51,344 bases of DNA from Bacillota bacterium (GTDB lineage: Bacteria > Bacillota > Clostridia > Monoglobales > Firm-18): positions 1-51,344 of the forward strand of contig JALOAJ010000017.1 of the NCBI GenBank assembly GCA_023228885.1. Reading direction: 5' to 3'. How positions within the stretch are numbered: the stretch's first letter is position 1; each line of letters opens with the position of its first letter. Position numbers and translations under genes: made by a program. This document shows, in pieces, positions 26,601 to 35,290 of this stretch. The notes under the pieces are model-generated. The model worked only from the letters and a program-made list of their open reading frames with translations. It was not told the DNA's origin and made no database searches.

Positions 26601-26837
26601 GAAATGCAATTTTAATACCTGCTCACCATTTAGCAGGGAATCAACCCGTATTTCGGCGTTTCTTCGTTCGTTGACAACGCCACCATTGGAGCCGAAAAAT
26701 TCGGCAAACTCCCCGATTGTATCGTTTTCAAAATTATTGACAATAATCACATTAATTGATGCAGATGCCGGGAAGGGCATTATTACCATTAATGAAAAGA
26801 AAATGGCAAGAAATAAAGCTGTTCTATTTATTTTCAT
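23667..26837 (-). CDS. SLH-anchored GH129/GH101-related glycoside hydrolase with N-terminal LamG-like domain
   Basis: A 1056-residue paralogue of the following gene with its modules in another order: signal peptide (1-27), LamG-like domain (30-222), three SLH repeats (about 261-310, 313-362, 377-430), then the glycosidase (about 435-1056). Motifs match: GVGIPVGDTYMW, GHNINQPWMGLTD, D821 in RFLDVTAA, YDPNHPMTR and E864 in GSEGG. It would be fixed to the cell wall while its partner is not. If the GH129 relation holds, the pair would remove alpha-GalNAc from mucin-type O-glycans outside the cell. AAGGAG precedes the start. The last codon is 1 nt from the partner's start, so the two are made together. 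Confidence 0.6.
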   Translation of the reverse strand: MKINRTALFLAIFFSLMVIMPFPASASINVIIVNNFENDTIGEFAEFFGSNGGVVNERRNAEIRVDSLLNGEQVLKLHFEKNSKESNVSAISIDMTGLSKMTVVSFDMMPCFDEKAVSDTFVYSLRDAVTGRASRLALLKNDNSVESGGASIPSAFKSAQWNKVDMIFDSKSKTFDVYFNKKALTINQPIDKEIDLRKVGIMFGADLKNAATAYLDNFIVYKTDSFDAELAFDEILALANTSVKASNVTNPDMLVWTEKTPDDVVEHWAEKTIMRLIGTGAVAGYHDNTFRPDAPVTVNEFIKMLVAGMKQSVNGPRDSWSDAYINKAIEMNMVKEGEFSDYYQEITRGEMTRIAVRALYGENIAPEGLQTKQQIKIADFLSIDEQFKPYIAIATKDGIVTGDQNGNFNADNNATRAEASIIIERLLNFDFLSKAKHTISNGMMTISINMDNAELYVVTPKRVWKKALLVTGYGYSRLEVTGPLSMTGTVTREGADILKMDISLKSDAQEFDYTLTPVATGINNYVRFPGPYIGENGDTLTIPYRDGVGIPVGDTYMWHDKINTNYYVFYAGHNINQPWMGLTDGESSVLEIVETPFDAGIQIARTNGVLTAEGVWEHSRGDFTYARKVKHIFQNEGGYVGVCQKYREYAEETGLIVTLKDKAEKNSNVDMIVGAPAFYWQDNNPEPSRALSIAQTLLDSGLEKCIFYGGSARYSKMSAEEIEIVKKMGYATSRYSIFQDFVAPGDEHKLAAGMNPNHFPVILEDGILRANGERATLFAAPMVGGGNYYHYCLCESLQLKYAKGVVTPDQNQKNYPVRFLDVTAAQALMECYDPNHPMTRTDNKNYRVELLKWHRDLGIAIGSEGGWSCFVPYVDYFEGLRSTVPLNTAETPETNIFNMYEAGVLADAEKAELLSASKYILPLWQLVFGDCVQTFPRWNFGTAKFFDNEWTETQELLCALMGQPAMVTVLPAFWDSNENNKKMIIDHMIRVYNSNKPVQYAHMIDHKFLTQDKLVHQTVFDNGIIIIANFGSTPYTAEDFSITVKARGHEIIEKGN

Positions 26838-26872
26838 TATTATTTCTCCTTATGTTTCCAAAGCCAAATTGG

Positions 26873-28762
26873 TTAAAATGCAGATGCCGGTGCAGTATAT
26901 ATTGAAAAATCGTCTATATATACGGTGTCAGTCTGATTGCTGTTAAGCGCAAACATTATCTGGAAATTATTTAACGATGAATAGGTGTTTTTGTCATATG
27001 CCACCCTCACGGAATTTATATATACATCGTATTTATGCGTGGCGCTGCTTTGCGGTCTTATAACCGTCATCACCTGCATCCATTCGCCGGGGGTGTACCC
27101 TACTCCCCCGGATTCCGCAATGGCAGAACCGTGGGTTGTAATAGTTCCGTCCCTCCTAAATCTTAGCGCTATTTGATTGGGACCTGTAAGGTTGCCTTGA
27201 TTCCCGTCGTTAAAATTCATTTGAAAAAAGTCAATATTAAGACCTGTCGCACCGGCGGCATAAGCCGTTTTAATTTTATATGAAACAACAATCACATTGC
27301 CGTCATTCGGTGTCACGCCTGTGTCAACTGCAGCGATTGTGGCGTTAAGTCCTTCAAGCCCGGGGTTATAAAATTTTAGTACTTTACCGGATACTCCCGC
27401 CTCAAGCCCATTGGCAACCCGAATGCTTCTAAGATCGCTTTCCGGTGGAAAGAGCTCGTTGTCACCTGCCGAAACTGAACCGCCGCCGCCATCACTCCTG
27501 CCAAAATAAAACGCTCTTTCGCCGATTGTGTCATTATCAAAATTATTCTCTATGACCAATTCGAATTCCTCGGCGCTGCCAGTTGAGTATACCCGCGCCG
27601 GAATTAGCGGATAGCAATCAGCGCCGCGCCATGTGAATAATTTGATTTTATCTGTGTCTAAATTTTTTGTAAACGGCAGGCTTACATCTTTTTTATAATC
27701 GGTAACTGCAACAGGCGTGTGATTAAAGTTGCATAATATCCTGCCGTCCGAATTATATTCAGCAACAAAAACACTACAAATGTTTTTGTTTTTTGGAACG
27801 GTTAAGTCCCTTATGGTAAACTCAACTGTATTTTCTTCACCTAATGATGTAATCAGCCTACCCAAAACTGTTTTATTGCCTGTTTTAACTGTGCTTCCAC
27901 TAATTAAAATACCGTCTAACCCTTTTATTTCCGATGCGCATGTCGAATAAACCAAAAAGTCATCTACATATACCACATCTTCTTGCGCGCTATTAAGGGC
28001 AAACATTACCTGTAAATTAGTTAAGCCGGAAGCAGTAGCTTTATCAGATGCTATTTTTCTTCCGTCTATATATGCATCGTATGTTTTGCTGCCGTCGTTT
28101 TGCGGCTTTATAATCGCCATAATCCATGTCCACTTGCCCGGTGTATAAGATGCGCCTGTATCCGCATATGTTGCGCCAAGCGTTGTGATTGCACCATTTT
28201 TTCGAAATTGCAAGGCTATCTGGTCTGTTCCCGTAAGCTGTCCCGAAGTGCCGTTATTAAAATTCATTTGCAAAACATCTCGTGAATTTCGGTTAGTGAG
28301 CATTTTAGCAGCATCATCCGGGTCGTCAGGCGTCCAAAATGCCGTTTTAATTTTATATGACACTACAACGACCATATCATTATCTGCCGTTACTCCTGTA
28401 TTAACGGCAGATATATAGGTGTTGAGCGTTCTGGTAATGTTATTTTCGGCCGATAAAGGATCGTCTACGGCTGTATTGCCCGAAGAATATAGTTTTAGTA
28501 CCTTACCGGAAACACCGGCTTCAGCTCCATCTACAACCCTAACGGTGGTATAGTCCCCCGAACCGTCTGTATAAATGTTCTCTGTTGCCATGCCGGCGTC
28601 GCCTGCACCCGGAGCGCTGAGTTTGCCAAAATACATCGCCTTTTCATTGATGATGTCGTTATTAAAATCAGTTTCTCTTATAACGGTAAACGCATATGTC
28701 GGAAGATAAAATAAAACGCATCCCAATAAAACTAAAACAACTGTAAAAAACAGCTTTTTCAT
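26873..28762 (-). CDS. Secreted protein with two LamG-like domains (copy A)
   Basis: I chose the ATG at 28762 (AAGGAG 7 nt upstream; MKKLFFTVVLVLLGCVLF signal peptide) over one two codons earlier, which is too close to the ribosome site. The 629-residue mature form has two copies of the LamG/concanavalin-like module, near 30-280 and 400-625. Each opens with E-x-D/N-FNND and closes with a VYIDDF strand. A roughly 90-residue linker between them also occurs at the C-terminus of the GH129-like gene. No catalytic residues or anchor are evident. It probably binds polysaccharide and is secreted or wall-associated. The tandem module and shared linker mark it as a relative of the next gene. Confidence 0.72.
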   Translation of the reverse strand: MKKLFFTVVLVLLGCVLFYLPTYAFTVIRETDFNNDIINEKAMYFGKLSAPGAGDAGMATENIYTDGSGDYTTVRVVDGAEAGVSGKVLKLYSSGNTAVDDPLSAENNITRTLNTYISAVNTGVTADNDMVVVVSYKIKTAFWTPDDPDDAAKMLTNRNSRDVLQMNFNNGTSGQLTGTDQIALQFRKNGAITTLGATYADTGASYTPGKWTWIMAIIKPQNDGSKTYDAYIDGRKIASDKATASGLTNLQVMFALNSAQEDVVYVDDFLVYSTCASEIKGLDGILISGSTVKTGNKTVLGRLITSLGEENTVEFTIRDLTVPKNKNICSVFVAEYNSDGRILCNFNHTPVAVTDYKKDVSLPFTKNLDTDKIKLFTWRGADCYPLIPARVYSTGSAEEFELVIENNFDNDTIGERAFYFGRSDGGGGSVSAGDNELFPPESDLRSIRVANGLEAGVSGKVLKFYNPGLEGLNATIAAVDTGVTPNDGNVIVVSYKIKTAYAAGATGLNIDFFQMNFNDGNQGNLTGPNQIALRFRRDGTITTHGSAIAESGGVGYTPGEWMQVMTVIRPQSSATHKYDVYINSVRVAYDKNTYSSLNNFQIMFALNSNQTDTVYIDDFSIYTAPASAF

Positions 28763-28776
28763 ATTCATGCTCCTTC

Positions 28777-30618
28777 CTAATAATTAGTTTTAAACGCTGA
28801 AGCAGGGGCAGTGTAAATGGAGAAGTCATCTAAATACACAGTATCGGTTTTCGTTGTGTTAAGAGCAAACAATACTTGAAAACCACCCAATGATTGATTG
28901 GTAACCGCATCCGATGCCACCCTAATTCCGTTTATATACACATCAAACATTTTTGTACCGCCGACTTGAGGCTTTATAACTGCCATGAACTGCGTCCACT
29001 CGCCGGGTGTATATACCGCTGCGTTTAGCGCACTACCTGTGCCGTCAGTAATTACGCCATTCCTTTGAAATCGGAGCATAGGAGCGCCAACCCCCGTTAT
29101 AGCTCCTGTTTCTCCATTTCTGAAGTTCATTTGAAAGTAATTTACGGCAGGTCCTACTATATCAGCAAAGGCGGTTTTAATTTTATATGAAAGCACGATT
29201 ACCTTACCATCTCCGGCTGTTACGCCTGTGGGTAAAGCTGATATTGCCACATTAAGGGCATCGGCGCCCGGATTATAAAATTTTAGAACCTTACCTAAAA
29301 CATCTGCTTCGGAGCCATCTGTAACCTTAATACTCTTTCCATTGCCTTCCCCGGATATTGAACCCGCGTCACCAGCGCCCGGTGCGCTATATTTGCCAAA
29401 ATATACTGCCGCCTCTCCAATGTCATCATTATCAAAATTGTTATCCCGCAACATATCGAAATTCATGGCAGGGGTCAAAGGAAAGATATTTTCGTCACCG
29501 TCCGTATGCCCTACCCGCCATACGAATAATCTGACTTTAGCCGCATCAGGGTTCTTTACAAAAGGCAAACTTACACACATTTTATAATCAGGAACCATGC
29601 TGGGATTGCAATTGACAGCAAGAAGCGAGCCGTCCAAGTCATATTGCCCAATAAAAGCGCTGCATGTTTCCTTGTCGGGAGCAGTCAGGTTTCTTTTTGA
29701 AGCGGTTAAGTCTCTTACAGTAAATTCAAATGCATTATTTCCCACAGCAGATAACAGCGTGTCGTGAAATATTTCAGTTTCTGACTTGACAGTACTGTCA
29801 TCTAATAAAATTCCATTTAAACCTTCAATATTCGATGCAGCGGTGGTGTACACCAAAAAGTCATCTATATATACGGTATCCTGCTGCGCACTATTAAGAG
29901 CGAACATCGTTTGGAAATTCGACAAGCCGGTAGCGGTGGGGTTATTCGCTGAAATTATTTTGCCATTAATATATATGTCAAGATATTTGCCCTCTGTTTT
30001 TTGATGTATAATAACCATAACCCAGTTCCATTCATTGGGGGTATATATACATCCTGCCGGTGCAGGTGTTTGATTTAGCGGAGAAACAACACCATTCCTT
30101 CGGAATTGCAACATGATTTGACCTACGAAAGCCCCATTGTTTCCGTTGTTAAAATTCATCTGAAACACATCTGTGCCATTTCTTTGATTTTGTGTTACAG
30201 GGTCAAGCTGGGCAAAGTTTGTCTTAATTTTATAAGAAATCACACCAACTAAATCATTTTCGGTCATCCCCAGATTAACGGCGGAAGTATACGCGTTACA
30301 GGTTCTTAAGACCGCCCTGTTCTCTGTATCACCCGAGGTTGAGAATTTTAATGCTTTGCCCGGAATGCCCGTTTCATTTCCATCAATGACTCTGATAGTT
30401 GAATATTCCCCCAAGTTCACATTACAAGCCCCATTCTCGGTAACCGAGCCGGCATCGCCAGCGCCCGGGGCGCTGACCGCACCGAAATATACTGCCTTTT
30501 CTCCAACACCATTGCTGTTGAAATCAGTCTCCCTCACAACGGTAAAGGCATGCGCCGAAAGACAAAACAACATACACGCCAATGCAGTTACAACATTCAT
30601 AAAAAATAACTTTTTCAT
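28777..30618 (-). CDS. Secreted protein with two LamG-like domains (copy B)
   Basis: The start at 30618 (MKKLFFMNVVTALACMLF) has AAGGGGGG 6 nt upstream; the nine codons in front are unlikely to be translated. The 613-residue protein repeats the architecture of copy A: module, linker with FTVRDL and LFVWR strands, module. Its first module is nearly the same as the C-terminal module of the GH129-like protein at 20591, including the string QLDPVTQNQRNGTDVFQMNF, and the DNA is also close, so recent duplication or gene conversion is likely. It lies 14 nt before copy A in the operon. The function is probably glycan binding, inferred from the fold. Confidence 0.72.
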   Translation of the reverse strand: MKKLFFMNVVTALACMLFCLSAHAFTVVRETDFNSNGVGEKAVYFGAVSAPGAGDAGSVTENGACNVNLGEYSTIRVIDGNETGIPGKALKFSTSGDTENRAVLRTCNAYTSAVNLGMTENDLVGVISYKIKTNFAQLDPVTQNQRNGTDVFQMNFNNGNNGAFVGQIMLQFRRNGVVSPLNQTPAPAGCIYTPNEWNWVMVIIHQKTEGKYLDIYINGKIISANNPTATGLSNFQTMFALNSAQQDTVYIDDFLVYTTAASNIEGLNGILLDDSTVKSETEIFHDTLLSAVGNNAFEFTVRDLTASKRNLTAPDKETCSAFIGQYDLDGSLLAVNCNPSMVPDYKMCVSLPFVKNPDAAKVRLFVWRVGHTDGDENIFPLTPAMNFDMLRDNNFDNDDIGEAAVYFGKYSAPGAGDAGSISGEGNGKSIKVTDGSEADVLGKVLKFYNPGADALNVAISALPTGVTAGDGKVIVLSYKIKTAFADIVGPAVNYFQMNFRNGETGAITGVGAPMLRFQRNGVITDGTGSALNAAVYTPGEWTQFMAVIKPQVGGTKMFDVYINGIRVASDAVTNQSLGGFQVLFALNTTKTDTVYLDDFSIYTAPASAFKTNY

Positions 30619-30672
30619 TTTGACCCCCCTTATAAATTTATACATACTGTAAAGTTGAAAATTTATCCAAAG

Positions 30673-31758
30673 CTATATAACCCCAATTTTCGCCAATCTG
30701 CCCAACATGTCGTTTTTTTGGTTAACGGTGCCCCAAAGGGGCTTTTGATGTATCCCTTTTAATGTGCCGATTTGGTTTGACACCGCTTCTAAAAGGTCAA
30801 ACCCCTCTCTGATTTGTATGTTTTTTCCCGCCGCGGCAATTTTACGATACACTTCCGGCCATTTTGATTGCGGTGGTTGACCCTCTCCGGGAACCCATTG
30901 CACCGCATCAAGTTCCTTTATCTTAAGTATGCTGTCCAAGTTCGGAAGGTTTCCGATTCCGTCCAAATGGTATAATGTATGTGACAGTTTTTTGCAACTG
31001 CTTTTTATTTCAGGCAACGCGAATTCTTCAAACATTTCTGCGCTTATCATATATGCGAAATCGCATTGCAACACATAAGACGGCGTGGGACTATAAATCT
31101 GTGACCAGTCGCTGTATCCCGGATTTATCGGTTGAAGAACCTCATTTATTTCGTCATAAAAACGAAACCAAAACTTTTGTATCTCCCATACAAGCCTTTT
31201 CACTTCCCCTGGTTCGTCATATAACGCCAAAAGCAATTTATCTCCTTGAGCAAAAACTGACAGGATATCGAGCATTCCGCTTAGGTCGGGCATACCCATT
31301 TGCACTTGACCTTGCCATCGTTTCATCCCTTCGTAACAAATTTCTTTAATTCTAATCAACCACACATTGTCAGGATTATATTCAAAATATATTTCGTTTA
31401 GCGGTTTTATTTCTTTAGGATGAAACCAGACATTGCCCGTGGCGTTATTTAAATCTGCACCCAAAAAGGCTGCAGCTATACCCGGTCCGAAACAATCCAT
31501 ATTAAAGTAGGGAAAAGCATCCCCCAAATACAGATTTTGAGAAAGTTCGTAGTCAATACGTTCAATTATATCTTTTGCAGGTACACTTAAATCATGGCAG
31601 GTAGCTTGTGATAGAAGCGGCGTTGACGGTTTGGCAATACCCGGGTCCAAACCTTTTAAAACAACCGGAACTAAAGGGCGCTCTAACTCCCTTTTCCACC
31701 AAAGAGTGTAATCTCTTTTAATCTTGTCCCACTGGTTTTCACTAAAATTGATACTCAT
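30673..31758 (-). CDS. URO-D superfamily protein, copy 3
   Basis: The start at 31758 (MSINFSENQWDKIK) follows AGGAGG by 5 nt; the longer frame to 31794 lacks such a site. The 361-residue cytoplasmic protein has the URO-D C-terminal pattern LYHLDGIGNLPNLDSIL and then AVQWVPGEGQPP. The candidate metal site is His-x-Asp (HLD). The RQAGR motif of HemE is missing. It sits inside the long glycan operon between the permeases and the LamG proteins, with 19-54 nt gaps, which ties it to sugar use rather than haem. Demethylation of a methylated sugar by way of a corrinoid protein is one possibility, but no corrinoid protein is encoded in the window. Confidence 0.72.
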   Translation of the reverse strand: MSINFSENQWDKIKRDYTLWWKRELERPLVPVVLKGLDPGIAKPSTPLLSQATCHDLSVPAKDIIERIDYELSQNLYLGDAFPYFNMDCFGPGIAAAFLGADLNNATGNVWFHPKEIKPLNEIYFEYNPDNVWLIRIKEICYEGMKRWQGQVQMGMPDLSGMLDILSVFAQGDKLLLALYDEPGEVKRLVWEIQKFWFRFYDEINEVLQPINPGYSDWSQIYSPTPSYVLQCDFAYMISAEMFEEFALPEIKSSCKKLSHTLYHLDGIGNLPNLDSILKIKELDAVQWVPGEGQPPQSKWPEVYRKIAAAGKNIQIREGFDLLEAVSNQIGTLKGIHQKPLWGTVNQKNDMLGRLAKIGVI

Positions 31759-31777
31759 AAAAATCCTCCTATTCCGA

Positions 31778-32650
31778 TTATTCTTTAAGTGCACCTATCG
31801 CCAAACCATGCACAAAGTATTTTTGCGCGTATGGATATGCAAATATAATGGGCAAGGTGGTTATAATCACCGCTGCATATTTCATTTGCTCAACAATCCC
31901 TGTTCTTTCCACGCCGGATATATCCGTACCCGCCGACAATTCCTGATTTCCTGCTATTAACAACCTCATCAAAAACACCTGTAACGGTTGCAACTTAGCC
32001 GATGAAATATATATAATCGCATTAAAATACATATTCCAATAACCTACTGAATAAAACAGAATTAACACCCCAATAACAGGTAATGATACAGGCAGTACAA
32101 TTGAAATAAAAACTCTAAAATCATTTGCTCCGTCAATTTTGGCCGATTCCTCCAGTGCAGGCGAAATGCCTAACAGAAAGGTTTTAGCGATAATTACATT
32201 GAATGCGCCTATTGCACCCGGTAAAAGCAACGCCCATCTTGTATTGTAAATTCCTAAATTATTTACCAAAATGAACATAGGAATAAGACCGCCCGAAAAG
32301 AACATTGTTACCGCCATATAGACAGTAAAAAACTTTTTAAACATAAAGTAGTTTTTTGATAGCGGGTATGCAGTTAAAAGTGTTAAACAGACACTTATTA
32401 ATGTTCCGCATAGCGTATAAAATATTGTATTACCATACGCTGTCCATAACGACCCACTATGGAGCAGGTACTTATATGATGCAAGTGAAAACCCTTTAGG
32501 GTACAGCCATACCTTCTGCATTAAAACTGCATTTGCCGAGCTTATCGAAACGCTAAAAACATACATAAACGGGTAAAGCGTCATAGCTACGATAGTAAAC
32601 ATGATTGCTCCTAAAAGCAAACCTTTTATCTTTTTTCTTGTTTCCTCCAT
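31778..32650 (-). CDS. Carbohydrate ABC transporter permease, YtcP/LplC type
   Basis: A 290-residue inner-membrane permease with six predicted helices (for example GLLLGAIMFTIVAMTLYPF). The EAA loop, which meets the ATPase, reads EESAKIDGANDFRVFISIVL. The start at 32650 has AGGAGG 8 nt upstream. It pairs with the LplB-type permease just before it and the binding protein before that. As usual for this subfamily, no ATPase gene is present, so a shared MsmK-like ATPase elsewhere must energise it. These systems import complex oligosaccharides. Confidence 0.9.
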   Translation of the reverse strand: MEETRKKIKGLLLGAIMFTIVAMTLYPFMYVFSVSISSANAVLMQKVWLYPKGFSLASYKYLLHSGSLWTAYGNTIFYTLCGTLISVCLTLLTAYPLSKNYFMFKKFFTVYMAVTMFFSGGLIPMFILVNNLGIYNTRWALLLPGAIGAFNVIIAKTFLLGISPALEESAKIDGANDFRVFISIVLPVSLPVIGVLILFYSVGYWNMYFNAIIYISSAKLQPLQVFLMRLLIAGNQELSAGTDISGVERTGIVEQMKYAAVIITTLPIIFAYPYAQKYFVHGLAIGALKE

Positions 32651-32662
32651 TACCCTCACCTC

Positions 32663-33661
32663 CTACCATAAGCCGATTGTATCTCCGCTTAGCTTGTTTG
32701 AAATATAATTAGACGCCACAAGTATGATAAAGTTTATAACCGAGTTAAAAAATCCGACAGCGGCGCCGAAACTAAAATTTGATGCCAGCAGGCCTTTTCT
32801 GTAAACATAAGTGGAAATCACATCGCTTACTTCATAAGTGGACGGGTTGTACATCAGTATAATCTTTTCAAATCCTACACTCATCAGACTGCCCAATCTT
32901 AATAGAAGCATAATTCCGATGGTGGGAAGTATTCCGGGAATGGTGATGTATAGTGTTTGTTTCCAACGGTTTGCCCCATCTATCGTTGCCGCTTCATACA
33001 GTTCTTTATTTATATTAGCAATTGCCGCAAAGTAAATTATGGAGTTCCAGCCAAAGTTTTGCCATATGGCGGAAAATACATATAAAAACCGAAACCATGA
33101 TTTTTCATACATAAAGTTTATCGGCTCAATTCCAAAAGCAGCAACTGCCTTATTGACAACTCCTCCTGTTGTTGATAGAAGTAGGTTCATAATACTCACA
33201 ACAATAACAACAGAAATGAAATGCGGCAAATAACTTATGGTTTGTATGGTGCGTTTGATACGTTTGCCTTTTATTTCATTCAGCAGAAGGGCAAATATAA
33301 TCGGAACGGGAAACCCAAACATCAAGTTATAAACATTCAGCATTAATGTATTTCTAAGCAGCCTCCAAAAAACATATGAATTAAAAAACTCATAAAACCA
33401 TTTAAGCCCAACCCAACGGCTACCTAAAATCCCGCTGGAAATACTGAAGTCTTTAAAAGCTACTATGATTCCGTAAATAGGGATGTAGTGAAACACAAAA
33501 AAGTAAACACAAGCCGGCAAAATCATCAAAATTAGCAATTTTTGCGAGTTTAGCTTTTTAATGAAGTCCCTGGCGGCGCCAGACCTTACCGTGGCATTGG
33601 TTAATGTCTTCAATATGACTTCTCTCCTCTTTTGTTGCACATTATTTTTTATATCTGTCAT
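32663..33661 (-). CDS. Carbohydrate ABC transporter permease, LplB type
   Basis: A multi-spanning permease (helices from about residue 45) with the EAA loop YEAATIDGANRWKQTLYITI and the LplB strings FKDFSIS, LPHFISVV and FEKIILMYNP. The ATG at 33661 lies 20 nt inside the preceding gene and has no good ribosome site. A TTG at 33613 stands 8 nt behind a GAGGAGAG site and would give a 316-residue protein of normal length. I list the longer form but consider the TTG start at least as likely. It forms the membrane channel with the YtcP-type subunit downstream. Confidence 0.88.
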   Translation of the reverse strand: MTDIKNNVQQKRREVILKTLTNATVRSGAARDFIKKLNSQKLLILMILPACVYFFVFHYIPIYGIIVAFKDFSISSGILGSRWVGLKWFYEFFNSYVFWRLLRNTLMLNVYNLMFGFPVPIIFALLLNEIKGKRIKRTIQTISYLPHFISVVIVVSIMNLLLSTTGGVVNKAVAAFGIEPINFMYEKSWFRFLYVFSAIWQNFGWNSIIYFAAIANINKELYEAATIDGANRWKQTLYITIPGILPTIGIMLLLRLGSLMSVGFEKIILMYNPSTYEVSDVISTYVYRKGLLASNFSFGAAVGFFNSVINFIILVASNYISNKLSGDTIGLW

Positions 33662-35258
33662 ACTGAGCTTGGCGAACCTTTGTCAATTCTTCAACACCCA
33701 TCTCTTTTAAAGTGGAAACAAATTCATCAAACTTTGAGAGTGGCTCTGTTCCCATAATAAATTTAATCTGCATTTCTTCAAAGTACGAACTGATATCTGA
33801 ATTGTAAGCGGATAATATCTGAGTTTCTTCGTTGGTCAATATAACTTGCAGCGGGAAAGGTTTTGCCATATTACTGACAGCCTTAGCTGCAAATTCAATT
33901 TCCCCCTCAGAAGACCATTGTTTTAAAAATTCTCCGTTTTGAACATTTAGAAACGAGGGAAAGGCTCCCAGAGATCTTACTGCACTGGCTGGGTCAAGCC
34001 CATTCGGGTTATTTAGCGTCCAATCGGACAAAATGGGTTTTCCGTCTACCATGTTGTAGCTTACACCCTCTATACCAAAATTCAAAAGAACATTCGCATC
34101 TTCGGAGCCCCATACATAATCAAGCCACTTAAATGCCATATCAGGGTTGGCAGTATTTTTATATACCGCTACTCTGCGTGCAATGCTTGTTCTTTCTTCA
34201 AACACAATATCAGCGCTTGGCGTTTTGGGCGGCAAAATAGATACAACCTGCGGAGCCTTGACACCCGCACTTATAAGTCCTTTAATATAGTTCTGGCTTA
34301 TGCCGCTCATCTCTGCACCTGTGCAGCCGACTGAATTTTGATGTACAAGCAGATTTCTGCCGTTTTGGTCATTAAGGAAAAACTTTAGCAATCCATTACG
34401 ATACAGCATGTTTAAATATGTAATATAATCTCTATAACGATTGGTTAGCACTTCGTATTGAACCTTTCCTAAAGCATCCACGCCCCAAAATCCTGAATAA
34501 GCCGAATGCAAACCATAAGCAGAAGCAAAGGGAGCTAACGAAATCATGGTACTTACTGCCAGTGGAACTTCATCTTTCATGCCGTTACCGTTTGGGTCTT
34601 GATTTTTAAACGCGGTTAGTGTTTCCGTCCATTCTTCAAGTGTTTCGGGAATTGAGAGCCCCAAGGTTTCCAGCCAATCCTTTCTGATAAGGGCAGCATA
34701 CATCTTTACAGTATTTCCCTCTGTATAAACATCGGACAAGGTATAGACAACGCCATCTTGATCCCTATTCAAAAGATATGCTTCGGGGAACTTCTCATAA
34801 AGCTTTTTGGTATGCTGACCGTATTCATTGATGTATCCGTTAAGCGGCAATAACAGCTCAGAACTCGCAAGTTGGGGAACCATTGAATCATCGGGCAAAC
34901 AAAATATATCAGGTATATCCCTGCTTGCTGCCAAGCGGGTGCGCATGACAACGGCATATTGTGAAGACGGAATCACTTCCCATTCGATTTTGACACCGGT
35001 GCGTCTCTCAATTTCCTGCCAAACCGGTAGATTTTCTGCATAACTGGCGGCGCCGTATAGATTTTCGAAGGCTGCTATTTTTAATGTTGCACCTTCATTT
35101 TTTTCCAACGGAAGAGAATAGGGCGCAGCAACATCGGTTGTTAACTCTACCGGAAGTGTATTCATCAGTATAGATTTTTGAGCTACTTCAGTTTCTTTTG
35201 TACATCCGACAAATAGGAATAAAACGCCTGCTAATGCCAAAGACATCACTTTTTTCAT
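33642..35258 (-). CDS. Extracellular solute-binding lipoprotein, LplA type
   Basis: A 538-residue sugar-binding lipoprotein. MKKVMSLALAGVLFLFVGC is a lipoprotein signal with lipid-carrying C19. The mature part matches the LplA group of family-1 binding proteins (ENLPVWQEIERRTGVKIEW, LRNGLLKFF-like strands and the end FDEFVSTLKEMGVEELTKVR). It hands an oligosaccharide to the two permeases encoded next. It starts 32 nt after the sulfatase gene. Together with the second transporter at 40808-44266 the strain has two systems of the same subfamily here, probably with different specificities. Confidence 0.9.
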   Translation of the reverse strand: MKKVMSLALAGVLFLFVGCTKETEVAQKSILMNTLPVELTTDVAAPYSLPLEKNEGATLKIAAFENLYGAASYAENLPVWQEIERRTGVKIEWEVIPSSQYAVVMRTRLAASRDIPDIFCLPDDSMVPQLASSELLLPLNGYINEYGQHTKKLYEKFPEAYLLNRDQDGVVYTLSDVYTEGNTVKMYAALIRKDWLETLGLSIPETLEEWTETLTAFKNQDPNGNGMKDEVPLAVSTMISLAPFASAYGLHSAYSGFWGVDALGKVQYEVLTNRYRDYITYLNMLYRNGLLKFFLNDQNGRNLLVHQNSVGCTGAEMSGISQNYIKGLISAGVKAPQVVSILPPKTPSADIVFEERTSIARRVAVYKNTANPDMAFKWLDYVWGSEDANVLLNFGIEGVSYNMVDGKPILSDWTLNNPNGLDPASAVRSLGAFPSFLNVQNGEFLKQWSSEGEIEFAAKAVSNMAKPFPLQVILTNEETQILSAYNSDISSYFEEMQIKFIMGTEPLSKFDEFVSTLKEMGVEELTKVRQAQYDRYKK

Positions 35259-35290
35259 TGCAACTCTGCCTCTCTGTTTGAATTTTTTGT

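Noticed and set aside
23667..26837. DUF5696 or sialidase assignment
   Set aside because: I see no Asp-box repeats, and the GVGIP, GHN-x-NQPW and YDPNHPMTR strings fit the GH101-related group better.
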